Below are positions 51,931-64,000 of a DNA stretch of 64,000 bases, piece by piece; the stretch's first letter is position 1, and each line of letters opens with the position of its first letter. Source of the DNA: Cystobacter ferrugineus (lineage in GTDB: Bacteria > Myxococcota > Myxococcia > Myxococcales > Myxococcaceae); the NCBI RefSeq assembly GCF_001887355.1, contig NZ_MPIN01000008.1, positions 51,935 to 115,934 on the forward strand. Reading direction: 5' to 3'. Position numbers and translations under genes: made by a program. The notes beneath the pieces are model-generated. The model ran no database searches. It was given only the letters and a program-made list of their open reading frames with translations, and was not told the DNA's origin.

Positions 51931-53229
51931 ATGAGCCCTCCCCCCAGCCCTGCCCCCGCGGACGAGGCCCGGCCCATCGACACCGGCGAGCGGCTCGTCC
52001 TGCTGGACGTGCTGCGCGGCTTCGCGCTGGGGGGCGTCTTCGTGTCCAACGTCTTCACGTGGTTCACCGGCCGCGCCTTCCTGCCGCGTGCACAGACCCA
52101 GGCCGCCCTGGAGACGGGGCCGTGGTGGGACAGGCTCGCGGTCCAGGGCGTCGCGGCCCTGGTCACCGGCCGGTTCATCACCCTGTTCTCGTTCCTCTTC
52201 GGACTGGGCTTCTCCGTGCAGTTGCTCCGGGCCGAGGCGCGCGGGGCCTCCATCGTCCCGCTCTACACGCGGCGGCTGGGTGTGCTGTTCCTCATCGGCG
52301 CCGTGCACCTGCTGGGAGTCTGGTACGGCGACATCCTCACCACCTACGCCTCCGTGGGCTTGCTGCTGCTGCTGTTCCGAGGACGCTCGGACAAGGAGTT
52401 GCTCGTCTGGGCCGCCCTGCTCATCCTCGTGATTCCCATCGGGGTGACCACCGGCATGCAGTGGCTGTCCGGACCGGAACCCGCGGCGGGAACGGAGGCG
52501 GCCCGGGTGCTGAAGGAACAGTCCGCTGCGAACCAGGCCCAGCGGCTGGACACCTTCCAGCACGGCTCCTACCCCGACGTGGTGCGCGCCCACGCCCGGT
52601 TCTTCTTCGGTGAGTTCGTCGGGCGGCTTCCACCCATGTTGTGTGCTCTCTTCGGCCGGTTCCTGCTGGGCTTCCTCGCCGGGCGGCGGCGCCTCTTCCA
52701 CGAGGTGTCCCGGCACCTGCCGTTCTTCCGCTCGCTGTTGCGCTGGAGCCTCGTCGTGGGCGCGCTCGGCACCATCGCCACGCTCTGGGCGCAGTATCTG
52801 ATTCGCCAGAAGCTGCTGGATTCGCAGGGGCTGTCCCAGTACTACCTGCGCCCGGTGCGCCAGCTCGGCGAGCTGGGACTCGCCGCCTTCTATGCCTCGG
52901 GCGTCGTGCTCCTCTTCCAGCGCGAGGCATGGCAGCGGCGGCTGCGGGTGCTCGCCCCGGTGGGCCGAATGGCGCTGACGAACTACCTCTGCCAGAGCGT
53001 GCTCGGCCTGCTGATGTATTACGGCTTCGGACTGGGACTCATGGGCCGGGTGGGCCCCGTGGCGAGCATCGCGCTCACCCTGGCCGTCTTCGCGGTGCAG
53101 GTGGCCCTCAGCCATGCATGGCTCGCCCGCTTCCGCTTCGGTCCGGCCGAGTGGCTGTGGCGCTCGCTGACGTACGGCAAGGCCCAACCCTTCCGCCAGG
53201 ACAAGGGCGTGGTGGCGCCCAGCCCCTGA
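51931..53229 (+). CDS. DUF418-domain membrane protein
   Basis: 432 aa with about ten membrane helices. N-terminal LDVLRGFALGGVFVSNVF and C-terminal MALTNYLCQSVLGLLMYYGFGLGL are typical of the YeiB/DUF418 group, thought to be acyltransferase-like membrane proteins. Role unknown. Confidence 0.92.
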   Translation: MSPPPSPAPADEARPIDTGERLVLLDVLRGFALGGVFVSNVFTWFTGRAFLPRAQTQAALETGPWWDRLAVQGVAALVTGRFITLFSFLFGLGFSVQLLRAEARGASIVPLYTRRLGVLFLIGAVHLLGVWYGDILTTYASVGLLLLLFRGRSDKELLVWAALLILVIPIGVTTGMQWLSGPEPAAGTEAARVLKEQSAANQAQRLDTFQHGSYPDVVRAHARFFFGEFVGRLPPMLCALFGRFLLGFLAGRRRLFHEVSRHLPFFRSLLRWSLVVGALGTIATLWAQYLIRQKLLDSQGLSQYYLRPVRQLGELGLAAFYASGVVLLFQREAWQRRLRVLAPVGRMALTNYLCQSVLGLLMYYGFGLGLMGRVGPVASIALTLAVFAVQVALSHAWLARFRFGPAEWLWRSLTYGKAQPFRQDKGVVAPSP

Positions 53230-53645
53230 GTCAGTCCACGGGAACCGCCGCGGGCAGGGTCCACTCGAAGTCCCGGGCCTGGAAGTTCACCCACGGGCGC
53301 GCCCCCGCGATGCCGAGCGAGGCCAGGGGGCTGTCCTGGGGAATGTTCCACTCGGCCCCCCCGGAGCAGCCGGGGCGAGAACCGGAAGATCGTGCCGGGA
53401 AACCTGGAGGCGCTGGGCGGGCACCCATCAGAGAGAGGCATACATCTGTCCGCGCAGCCGCCAGGGGGCGGGCGGAAAGTCATTCGACACCGGGTCCACC
53501 TTTGGTTCGAAGGGGGAAGGCCGCAACCTACCGCCCCGCCCTCGCGGGACAAGACCCGCCGTGAGACCAGGCGGCCTTGGATGTCGCTTTTCCGAAGAGT
53601 GCGCACCCACCACGTGGAAGCCCGGGGTGTGATAGGCACGGAGCC
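53230..53645. other. 416-bp intergenic region with a gene-tail fragment
   Basis: Between DUF418 and the GT2 gene. Minus-strand frame 53231-53428 reads like the C-terminal end of a lost gene (see that entry). The part 53430-53640 shows no gene, no clear promoter and no strong hairpin. Confidence 0.55.
53231..53428 (-). pseudogene. possible gene-end remnant
   Basis: About 40 residues (WNIPQDSPLASLGIAGARPW and on to WTLPAAVPVD) have the composition of a real protein C-terminus, but there is no start with a ribosome site and upstream sense is lost. Family not recognised. Could be chance. Confidence 0.25.
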
Positions 53646-56928
<3,283 letters not shown>

Positions 56929-57104
56929 CCCTCCGTGAAAGCCCCGCCCCGGGGGAGCGGGGAAGCCTCCCCCCGGCCGGCATGCCGCCTCCTTGGCCAC
57001 CCGGGGAAACCCGGGAAAAGGGTGGGTTTCTCCCTGGCCATCTCTGGCCCAATGAGTTGACATCAAGACATCGCGCCGGGCTGACGCCCGACTGGAGGTC
57101 CGAC

Positions 57105-57431
57105 ATGAAGTTCCGGTTCGCCCTGTTGCTGCTCTCCCTCGCGGCCACCGCCGCCCAGGCCCAAGAAGACACCGTCGCCGAGACGTGGACGGCCAAGTGC
57201 AAGTCCTGCCATGGCCCGGACGGCAAGGCACAGACCCAGATGGGCAAGAAGGAGGCCATCCAGGACCTGTCGCTGCCCTCCTGGCAGAAGTCCAGGACGG
57301 ACGCGCAGATCCGCGAGGTCATCGCCGAGGGCGCTCGCGACAACAAGAAGATGAAGGCCTACAAGGACAAGCTCACCCCTCAACAGATCGACGCCCTCGT
57401 GGCGTACGTCCGCGCGTTCCAGAAGGGCTGA
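57105..57431 (+). CDS. small secreted c-type cytochrome
   Basis: 108 aa. Signal peptide (cut after AAQA), one heme motif CKSCH (about residue 38), and axial Met candidates in the second half (KKMKAYKDKLTPQQIDALVAYVR). Class I cytochrome c of about 9 kDa, a periplasmic electron carrier. TGGAGG precedes the ATG. Confidence 0.94.
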   Translation: MKFRFALLLLSLAATAAQAQEDTVAETWTAKCKSCHGPDGKAQTQMGKKEAIQDLSLPSWQKSRTDAQIREVIAEGARDNKKMKAYKDKLTPQQIDALVAYVRAFQKG

Positions 57432-57492
57432 TCCGCCCGGGGCTGAATATCCCCTTGGAGCCCGGCGTCCCCGCCGACCAGGAGGCACTCTC

Positions 57493-57696
57493 ATGCGCAC
57501 CTTGACCTTTGCCCTCGTCTCCCTGCTTGCTCTGACCTTCGCCTCGCGGCTGTCTGACCGCCCGACGGCCCACCCGGACCCGGTGGACGCCCAGCCCACG
57601 GACTCCTCGCTGTCCAAGGGGGGCGGTAGTGGCGGAAAGGACGGGGGCAGCGGGGGCGACGACGACGACGAGGATTTCCAGGTGGTACACGCGTAG
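57493..57696 (+). CDS. small exported Gly/Asp-rich protein
   Basis: 67 aa. A hydrophobic start (MRTLTFALVSLLALTFA) looks like a signal; the rest is polar with GGGSGGKDGGSGGDDDD, perhaps metal-binding or a disordered tail. GGAGG seven bases before the ATG supports it. Family not recognised. 61 bases after the cytochrome gene and possibly co-transcribed with it. Confidence 0.65.
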   Translation: MRTLTFALVSLLALTFASRLSDRPTAHPDPVDAQPTDSSLSKGGGSGGKDGGSGGDDDDEDFQVVHA

Positions 57697-57754
57697 TCAA
57701 CCGGACGCCTGGAGGCCTGGGTGACCTCCACCCGTCGCTTCCCACGCTCTTCCG

Positions 57755-57783
57755 TTGACCCCCTGGAGTCTGGCTCCTAATTA
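57755..57783 (+). promoter_or_regulatory. sigma-70-type promoter of mfd
   Basis: TTGACC (57755-57760), 17-base spacer, TAATTA (57778-57783), 28 bases before the mfd start codon. The best housekeeping promoter I see in the window; leader of only about 20 bases. Confidence 0.7.
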
Positions 57784-57810
57784 CCGGAAGGCGTCTCGTG
57801 GCGCCTCCGG

Positions 57811-60800
57811 ATGGACACTCCTTTTACCCAGAAGCTCGATGCGGAGGGCCTCCGTGCACCTCCAGTGGCCGGTGACCCCGTGGCGCGCGTCGTGGAGCTG
57901 CTGCGCCCCGGCCAGCGCGTCCGCACCCAGGGACTGCAGGGGGCGGCCCGCGGCCATGCGCTCGCCCGGCTGCTGGGCACCCTCAAGGCACCCCTGGTGT
58001 GCATCGCCCCCGATGAGGAGGCCGCGGACGCCCTCGCCCACGATCTCGCCTTCTTCCTGGGAGGCCCGGGCACGCCCCGCGAGCCCCGCGTCCTGCGGCT
58101 CCCCGCGGACGAGATCCTCCCCTATGACGAGCTGTCCCCGGACGCGGACGTCGTCGCGGACCGGCTCGGCGCGCTCTTCCACCTGAGCCAGGGCACGCGC
58201 TTTCCCGCGCTCGTGCTGTCCCTGCGCGGACTGTTGCGCAAGGTGCTGCCCCCGAAGGTGATGAAGGAGCTGTCCGCTCGGCTGAGCGTGGGCCAGGACT
58301 TCGATCGCGACGAGCTGGCGCGCAAGCTCGCCAACATGGGCTACCAGTCCAGCCCCCTCGTCGAGGACCTGGGCACCTTCTCCGTGCGCGGCGGCCTCGT
58401 CGACATCTTCGGCCCGCTCCACGACAAGCCCGTCCGCATCGAGTTCTTCGGTGACACCATCGAGTCCATCCGCGTCTTCGATCCGGAGACCCAGCGCACG
58501 GTGGACTCACTCAAGGAGATCATCCTCCTGCCCGCGCGCGAGGTCATCTTCTCCGAGCAGACGCGAGTGCACGCCGAGGCGGCCGCGCGCGCCGTGGCCG
58601 ATCGCATCAACCTGCCCACCACGAAGCTGCGCGAGCAGCTCGATGCCCTCCACGAGGGGCTGCCCGGCTTCGGGCTCGAGGGGCTCCTGCCCGGCTTCTT
58701 CCCGGGGGGACTTGGCACCGTCTTCGACTACCTGGAGCTGTGGAACGCCGAGCCGCTCTTCTACCTGGATGATCCGCTGAGCCTGGAGCGCGCCGCCGAG
58801 GACCTGTGGGCCGACCTCGCGCGCGCGTCCCAGTCCGCCAACGAGCGCCAGGAGCTCACCCTGCCCCCCGAGGATCACTTCCTCACCCAGGCCCAGGCCG
58901 AGCAGCGGCTGCGGGCCTTCCGGGTGATGGAGGGCGGAGGCCTGTCGCTCTCCCAGGGCGAGCCCCCCGTGCACTTCCCCTACGGCACGACGCAGGACGT
59001 GCGCGAGGCCATCCTCGCCCACCACGGAGAGGAAGGCGCGCTCACCCCGCTCATCGAGCGGCTCCAGCGCTGGCGCGACAACCACATCCCCTGCGCCGTG
59101 GCGTGCGGCACCCTGAGCCAGGCGGACCGGCTCAAGCGCCTGTTGCTCGACCGCAACGTCATGGTGCGTGTGCACCCCGAGCCGCTCGCGGACCCCGCCA
59201 AACTCTACGATCCCGCCATCTCCGCTCACCTCTTCACGCTCGAGGTGAGCCACGGCTTCGTGGACCCGAGCCCCGGGGGCCTCGCGCTGCTGTCGGACGA
59301 GGAGATTTTCGGTGCCCGCTCGCGCCGCCGGGCGCGGCGCTCCAAGAGCCTGGACGCCTTCGCCGCGGGCTTCAAGGATCTCAAGGAAGGCGATCTCATC
59401 GTCCACACCGACTTCGGCATTGGCCGCTACCAGGGCCTGACGAAGATGCAGGTGAACAATGTGCCCGGGGACTTCCTCGTCCTCGAGTACGCGGGCAAGG
59501 ACAAGATCTACCTGCCCGTGGGGCGCATGCGGCTCATCCAGAAGTTCACCGGAGGAGACCCCTCCCAGGTGACGCTGGACAAGCTGGGCACGACGTCCTG
59601 GGAGAAGACGAAGAAGAAGGTCAAGGAGCAGCTGCTCAAGATGGCGGCGGAGCTGCTCAACATCGCGGCGGCGCGCCGCGCGCACCCGGGCCACGCCTTC
59701 TCGGCGCCGGACCGCTACTTCGCCCAGTTCGAGGCGGACTTCGAGTTCGAGGAGACACCCGACCAGGCCAAGGCCATCGAGGACGTGCTCGCGGACATGC
59801 AGAAGAGCGAGCCGATGGACCGGCTCGTCTGCGGCGACGTGGGCTACGGCAAGACGGAGGTGGCCATGCGCGCCGCCTTCAAGGCCACGTTGGATCGCAA
59901 GCAGGTGGCGGTGCTCGTGCCCACCACGGTGCTCGCCCAGCAGCACTACCTGTCGTTCAAGAAGCGCTTCAAGGACTACCCCGTCACGGTGGAGGTCATC
60001 TCCGGCCTGAAGAAGCCGCCCGAGGTGCGTGAGCTGCTCAAGCGCGCCAAGGAGGGCAAGGTGGACGTCCTCATCGGCACGCACAAGCTCTTGGGCGGCG
60101 ACGTGGCGTTCAAGGACCTGGGGCTCTTGGTGGTGGACGAGGAGCAGCGCTTCGGGGTGAAGCACAAGGAGCAGATCAAGCGGCTGCGCTCGCAGGTGGA
60201 CGTGCTCACGCTGTCGGCCACGCCCATTCCGCGCACGCTACACATGGCGATGTCTGGGGTGCGCGAGATGAGCATCATCGCCACGCCGCCGCAGGACCGG
60301 CGTGCCATCCGCACCTTCGTGATGAAGTACGACCCGGCCACCATCAAGGAGGCCATCGAGCGGGAGCTGGCCCGCGGCGGTCAGGTCTTCTTCGTGCACA
60401 ACCGGGTGGAGTCGCTGCCCGCCACGGAGACGCGGCTGCGCGAGCTGATGCCCCAGCTCACCATCGGCGTGGCGCACGGCCAGATGGGCGAGGGGCAGCT
60501 GGAGAAGGTGATGCTCGACTTCACCGAGAAGCGCTACCAGGTGCTCCTGTGCACGAGCATCATCGAGAGCGGCATCGACATCTCCAACGCCAACACGATG
60601 ATCGTCGATCGGGCGGACACCTTCGGCCTCGCGCAGCTCTACCAGTTGCGCGGACGCGTGGGTCGCTCGCGCGAGCGCGCGTATGCGTACCTGCTGGTGC
60701 CCTCGCGCCGGACGGTGAGCAAGGACGCGCAGCGGCGGCTGGAGGTACTGCAGCGCTTCACCGAGCTGGGAGCGGGCTTCTCCATCGCCAGCCATGATCT

Positions 60801-61392
60801 GGAGATCCGCGGCGCGGGCAACCTGCTGGGAGCGGCGCAGTCGGGCTCCATCTCCGCCATCGGCTTCGACATGTACGCGCAGCTGCTCGAGGAGGCGGTG
60901 TCCGAGGTGCGGGGCGAGCCGCCCCAGGTGCGCATCGAGCCCGAGGTGACGCTGCCCATGGCGGCGCTCATCCCGGACGACTACGTGCCGGACGTGCACC
61001 AGCGGCTGGTGTTCTACAAGCGCTTCAGCCAGGCGGGCACGCCGGACGAGGTGCAGGACCTGCGCTCGGAGTTGGTGGACCGCTTCGGCGAGGCGCCGGA
61101 CGAGGTGGACAACCTCTGCGAACAGGCCCTGGTGAAGATCGACATGCGCGAGCTGCGCTTGCGCGGGTTGGAGGGTGGACCGGGTCGGCTGTCGGTGATT
61201 CTGGGCGGGGACGCGCTGCTGGATGGCGCGAAGCTCCTGGCGCTGGTGCAGCGCTCCAAGGGCTACTACCGGCTCACGCCGGACATGAAGCTGCTGGTGA
61301 AGCTCGGACCCGAGGTGAAGGGCCCCGCGCTCATCGCCGAGGCCAAGAAGGTGATGCGCGACCTCTTCACATGCGCCCAGCCCCAGCACTAG
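57811..61392 (+). CDS. mfd: transcription-repair coupling factor Mfd
   Basis: 1193 aa ATPase that removes RNA polymerase stalled at DNA damage and calls in UvrA. Order: UvrB-like N-terminal domains, polymerase-interaction domain (about 530-600, YAGKDKIYLPV), RecG-like translocase with Walker A GDVGYGKTEVA (about 675), the DEEQRFGVKHK box, TRG motif region, and a C-terminal autoinhibitory domain. Normal length and complete. A sigma-70-type promoter stands directly upstream. Confidence 0.97.
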   Translation: MDTPFTQKLDAEGLRAPPVAGDPVARVVELLRPGQRVRTQGLQGAARGHALARLLGTLKAPLVCIAPDEEAADALAHDLAFFLGGPGTPREPRVLRLPADEILPYDELSPDADVVADRLGALFHLSQGTRFPALVLSLRGLLRKVLPPKVMKELSARLSVGQDFDRDELARKLANMGYQSSPLVEDLGTFSVRGGLVDIFGPLHDKPVRIEFFGDTIESIRVFDPETQRTVDSLKEIILLPAREVIFSEQTRVHAEAAARAVADRINLPTTKLREQLDALHEGLPGFGLEGLLPGFFPGGLGTVFDYLELWNAEPLFYLDDPLSLERAAEDLWADLARASQSANERQELTLPPEDHFLTQAQAEQRLRAFRVMEGGGLSLSQGEPPVHFPYGTTQDVREAILAHHGEEGALTPLIERLQRWRDNHIPCAVACGTLSQADRLKRLLLDRNVMVRVHPEPLADPAKLYDPAISAHLFTLEVSHGFVDPSPGGLALLSDEEIFGARSRRRARRSKSLDAFAAGFKDLKEGDLIVHTDFGIGRYQGLTKMQVNNVPGDFLVLEYAGKDKIYLPVGRMRLIQKFTGGDPSQVTLDKLGTTSWEKTKKKVKEQLLKMAAELLNIAAARRAHPGHAFSAPDRYFAQFEADFEFEETPDQAKAIEDVLADMQKSEPMDRLVCGDVGYGKTEVAMRAAFKATLDRKQVAVLVPTTVLAQQHYLSFKKRFKDYPVTVEVISGLKKPPEVRELLKRAKEGKVDVLIGTHKLLGGDVAFKDLGLLVVDEEQRFGVKHKEQIKRLRSQVDVLTLSATPIPRTLHMAMSGVREMSIIATPPQDRRAIRTFVMKYDPATIKEAIERELARGGQVFFVHNRVESLPATETRLRELMPQLTIGVAHGQMGEGQLEKVMLDFTEKRYQVLLCTSIIESGIDISNANTMIVDRADTFGLAQLYQLRGRVGRSRERAYAYLLVPSRRTVSKDAQRRLEVLQRFTELGAGFSIASHDLEIRGAGNLLGAAQSGSISAIGFDMYAQLLEEAVSEVRGEPPQVRIEPEVTLPMAALIPDDYVPDVHQRLVFYKRFSQAGTPDEVQDLRSELVDRFGEAPDEVDNLCEQALVKIDMRELRLRGLEGGPGRLSVILGGDALLDGAKLLALVQRSKGYYRLTPDMKLLVKLGPEVKGPALIAEAKKVMRDLFTCAQPQH

Positions 61393-61575
61393 AGCCATGC
61401 GCACGGATGAGCCTGCTGCGTTTGAGTGACTTTCCTGCGTTGTGTGAACCCTGTACTCGTTCGACTGGCTTCACGATGAAATGTGGGAGAGCAACCAACA
61501 CAGGAGAGCCGAGGTGAAAGCGGCGGGAAGTTGAAGCCGCCGCCAGAGGCCGCCGCGAGGTAACCCGCTAGGCGA

Positions 61576-64000
61576 TTAGTCATCAAGGTCCTCTCGAAGT
61601 TCCGAGTCCCTGTCATGGACAAGGGCCCATCCTTTGTGGCGCTCGGCAGCCCTGCGGAGCATGGCGGCGGTCCTCGGCCATCTGCTGGCCATTGCCTTCG
61701 CGGCGCCAAGATACTCTTCAGCGCGTTTCCTCTCGCGTTCGCCCCCTCCGTAACGGTCCATCCATTCGAATCCGCGGCTGCTATACCTCCCTTCGTTCAC
61801 TCCTTCCTCCAAGTCTGGTGATGCGGCCGCTTCGATGATGTCCCGGACTGCCGGATGCGGCCACACGCCGTCTACTCCCGCTGGCGCCCCGCTGAGGAGC
61901 GCACCGAGGTGGCGATCGCCCCGACTGCTCAAATCACGGGTCCGAAGTAGCTCGCGGGCTCTGTGCACCCACTCCGCGAGAGCATTCCCATCAACTTCGT
62001 TTTCATCGACACTGGTTCCGGGAACGGTGCGCCACGAGGTAAGGAAACGGGACGCATGATTTGTGCGTTCTTGTTCTTCCGGACTGGGATCCCTTCGTTG
62101 CTCATTCTCGCTGCGGTACACAAATCCGATGATTTCGACGAATAGCTCTGGGTTCTTCGTGAGTTCGCGTTGTAGTGCCCTGGGGAAGCGGTCTTGGTAG
62201 TTTTCACAGACGCCCAAGTATGCCCATTCAAGGCGTGCAACCCGAGTGCTTTCGGCGGACGTAGATTCGTCAAGAACCGCCAACAGCTTGGAGACGCGAT
62301 AACCGAAGGAGTTCGTCGGCGGGTCGTTGGAGAACGGTGCGACCAGTGCAGCTTCGAGCGCATCCACCAAGACACCATGGGAAAGCGCCGAGCCCTTTTT
62401 GTCGATTGCGTGCGAAAGGAGCGCAACGGCCGCATGCGGCCTCGCATGCTTCAAGAACTTCCGTGCAACGTCTTCCGCGTACGCGACGTCCCTGGGAGCC
62501 CAAACGGAGAGCAATCCCCAATAATATCTCTCGACCTCCTCACCCAGTGTCGTAGCAACTGCCCACGTGTCCGGAACACAGGGAAGGCACAGGAGGAACT
62601 CACCCGCCTGCGCCGGGCTCCAGCGTGCTCGAGAGCGCCTCAGCTTCTCATGGCCCCACTCCACCCCCCTCGTGGCGCACCTTGCCTCCACGAAGCCCCG
62701 TGCGAACTGCGCGACGGCGGCGTCTTCCGCTGCGAGTGAGACAGTCATGAGTTCATCCTCCTGCTCCTCGAAGAACTCGCTGTCACCGACAGCCACACCG
62801 ACGAATTGCGGATCTTCGACGGACTTCGCGAACGCGATGAGTGCCCTCAAGCCATCCAGCGCAGCGACTGCCCTCACTGCATCATGGCGAGTTCTCGCCA
62901 GCATAGCCGCTCGCGCCTCAAGATCGTGTTCGAGTCCTTCTAGAAGAACAGGGCGGCAGGTGAAGAGCGAACGGTACCGAAGCGCCGGGTCGTTTGGCGC
63001 CAGTCGATGAAGAATTGAGGAGAGTAGGGCAACCTGTTCTTGGGAGAGGGCCCATGCGGCATCTCGGAATGAGTTATGCCGAGAGATGATACGTCGACAC
63101 TCATCCGCCAGCACAGCTCGGAGGTCAGGGGGTAATGCCTCCACGTTAATTGAGCCAAGAGCCTGCACGGCCGTGTCGAAGAGACGTGGAGGAAGGCTCT
63201 CCACCTCGCCAAGGAATTCCTTCCATCGCAGTGGCTCTTTTGCCGTCTCCTCCAAAGCCAAGTCGAATAGCGCTTTGGCCACGCGGGCGAGTTCTCCGTA
63301 TGTTAACTGCGGTTCCTCCTCGGGCACCCAGTTCCGCCATCGCGGCTTGGCCGTATTTTGGGTTGTTCTGTGCCTCTCGGACAGTAGCTCGCAGATGAGG
63401 TTCCAGGCCACCTCCGGCTCACGCTCACGCAGCAGCTTGATCACCTCAGTGCGCTGGTCGATGTCGGCACCTGTCTGCGGACGCCAGGGCAGGAAAATCC
63501 CAGTCAGAGAGTCACCAGGGCGATTACCGGAACGAATGGCAGGCAGCAGACGCGCAAGTTTGCCAAGCAGCAAGACAGCACGCCCCAAGTACATCGGGCT
63601 CCACGCGAGTACCTCCAGGGCGGAGACCAACCCAACGTGGAGGGGCGTACCCCAGGTGAACCCCATATCACCAGAAAACAACGGGAGAAGGACTTGCTTC
63701 TCACCTTCAAGTGCGTGCTCCACCGCATCGAGAAAGGCGTCCGGGGCGGCCTCCGCCAACAGGGGGAGCACTCTACCCAGAGAGCCCCATAGACGCCAGT
63801 CTGAGGCACCCTTCTCCAGCACGTTGCGGACGACCCGGGCTGCGATCACCGCGCCGACGCCCTCAGCGCCATTGCTCTCCTCGTCCCGAGTTCCGATCAG
63901 CGCAAGCGTTACCGCAAGCCCCTTATGTAGGAAACTAGAGAAGGGAAGACCCTTACCGTGGACGGCTCCGGCCCAGCGCAGGTCCTCGGGAAGCTCTAGC
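61576..64000 (-). CDS. large alpha-helical repeat protein, 5' end outside window (STAND-type defence protein suspected)
   Basis: At least 808 codons, open through position 64000, so the start lies outside. No catalytic motif in the visible part. It is Leu/Ala-rich helices with Trp, including WGTPLHVGLVSALEVLAWSP, a GNRPGDSLTGIFLPWRPQT motif, KPRWRNWVPE, and RHNSFRDAAWALSQEQ followed by RLAPNDP. I remember this motif chain from the C-terminal halves of very large bacterial proteins with an N-terminal P-loop NTPase, some in defence islands; that is recollection, not a search. GC is clearly lower than in the flanking genes and codon choice is more mixed, which suggests horizontal transfer. Tail-to-tail with mfd, 183 bp apart. 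Confidence 0.7.
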   Translation of the reverse strand, partial: LELPEDLRWAGAVHGKGLPFSSFLHKGLAVTLALIGTRDEESNGAEGVGAVIAARVVRNVLEKGASDWRLWGSLGRVLPLLAEAAPDAFLDAVEHALEGEKQVLLPLFSGDMGFTWGTPLHVGLVSALEVLAWSPMYLGRAVLLLGKLARLLPAIRSGNRPGDSLTGIFLPWRPQTGADIDQRTEVIKLLREREPEVAWNLICELLSERHRTTQNTAKPRWRNWVPEEEPQLTYGELARVAKALFDLALEETAKEPLRWKEFLGEVESLPPRLFDTAVQALGSINVEALPPDLRAVLADECRRIISRHNSFRDAAWALSQEQVALLSSILHRLAPNDPALRYRSLFTCRPVLLEGLEHDLEARAAMLARTRHDAVRAVAALDGLRALIAFAKSVEDPQFVGVAVGDSEFFEEQEDELMTVSLAAEDAAVAQFARGFVEARCATRGVEWGHEKLRRSRARWSPAQAGEFLLCLPCVPDTWAVATTLGEEVERYYWGLLSVWAPRDVAYAEDVARKFLKHARPHAAVALLSHAIDKKGSALSHGVLVDALEAALVAPFSNDPPTNSFGYRVSKLLAVLDESTSAESTRVARLEWAYLGVCENYQDRFPRALQRELTKNPELFVEIIGFVYRSENEQRRDPSPEEQERTNHASRFLTSWRTVPGTSVDENEVDGNALAEWVHRARELLRTRDLSSRGDRHLGALLSGAPAGVDGVWPHPAVRDIIEAAASPDLEEGVNEGRYSSRGFEWMDRYGGGERERKRAEEYLGAAKAMASRWPRTAAMLRRAAERHKGWALVHDRDSELREDLDD

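Noticed and set aside
57057-57085. TTGACA before the cytochrome c gene as a -35 box
   Set aside because: No acceptable -10 hexamer at 16-18 bases; a lone hexamer is not evidence.
61518-61545. Hairpin between mfd and the low-GC gene as a terminator
   Set aside because: Seven-bp stem with a 10-base loop and no T tract on either strand; too weak to call.

Overview
The window is high-GC DNA (mostly around 70% by eye, strong G/C at third codon positions) from a myxobacterium of the suborder Cystobacterineae. Support comes from the sigma-54 response regulator with Pxr-like small RNAs beside it, the lptC-lptA-lptB-rpoN-hpf-ptsN gene order, Ser/Thr kinase and hybrid-free sensor kinases, and many lipoproteins. 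Two tandem Pxr-type small RNA genes are visible at the left edge. As I recall, tandem pxr paralogues have been reported only in the genus Cystobacter, so Cystobacter or a close relative is the best guess (inference).

Layout. 1-600: tandem sigma-54-driven small RNAs. 600-7108: one minus-strand operon (phosphoribosyltransferase, selB, sensor kinase, NtrC-type regulator) with overlapping stop/start codons. 7203-13073: hslO, an sdhC standing alone, ssb, dacB, and a short-chain reductase. 13170-14390: wreck of an oligopeptide ABC transporter. 14400-19300: GNAT, dtd, unknown gene, ptsN, GH3 lipoprotein, hpf. 19522-28377: sensor kinase, glsB-type protein, rpiA, a candidate new small RNA, SDR, rimJ-like GNAT, rpoN and the lptCAB genes. 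28589-32425: MGDG-synthase-like glycosyltransferase, GtrA protein, and a frameshifted HEAT-like gene. 32518-37147: four-gene tailoring operon (AsnB-type amidotransferase, FAD monooxygenase, acyl-CoA dehydrogenase, hot-dog thioesterase) behind an AT-richer 955-bp intergenic region. 38103-43065: pirin and YceI neighbourhood with a LysR regulator and shared GAAACAAT motifs. 43039-49365: Ser/Thr kinase with a long C-terminal repeat region, HxlR/DUF1304 pair, lipid A acyltransferase, astB, and a Cys-rich lipoprotein. 49499-56928: envelope glycan genes (ugd, nucleotidyltransferase, DUF418, GT2-methyltransferase fusion, a PII protein, polytopic membrane protein). 57105-61392: cytochrome c, small secreted protein, mfd. 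61576-64000: a large gene of visibly lower GC, cut by the right edge, probably an acquired defence-type protein.

How the parts work together. The sigma-54 theme runs through the left half: rpoN itself, IIA-Ntr (ptsN), the ribosome hibernation factor, an NtrC-family activator, and at least two RNA genes with -24/-12 promoters. The ancestral lptCAB-rpoN-hpf-ptsN order survives on one strand but has been opened up by later insertions. The most notable points for follow-up are the tandem Pxr-like RNAs, the candidate RNA at 22388-22543, the four-gene asnB operon, the PII gene inside a glycan operon, and the truncated low-GC gene at the right end.
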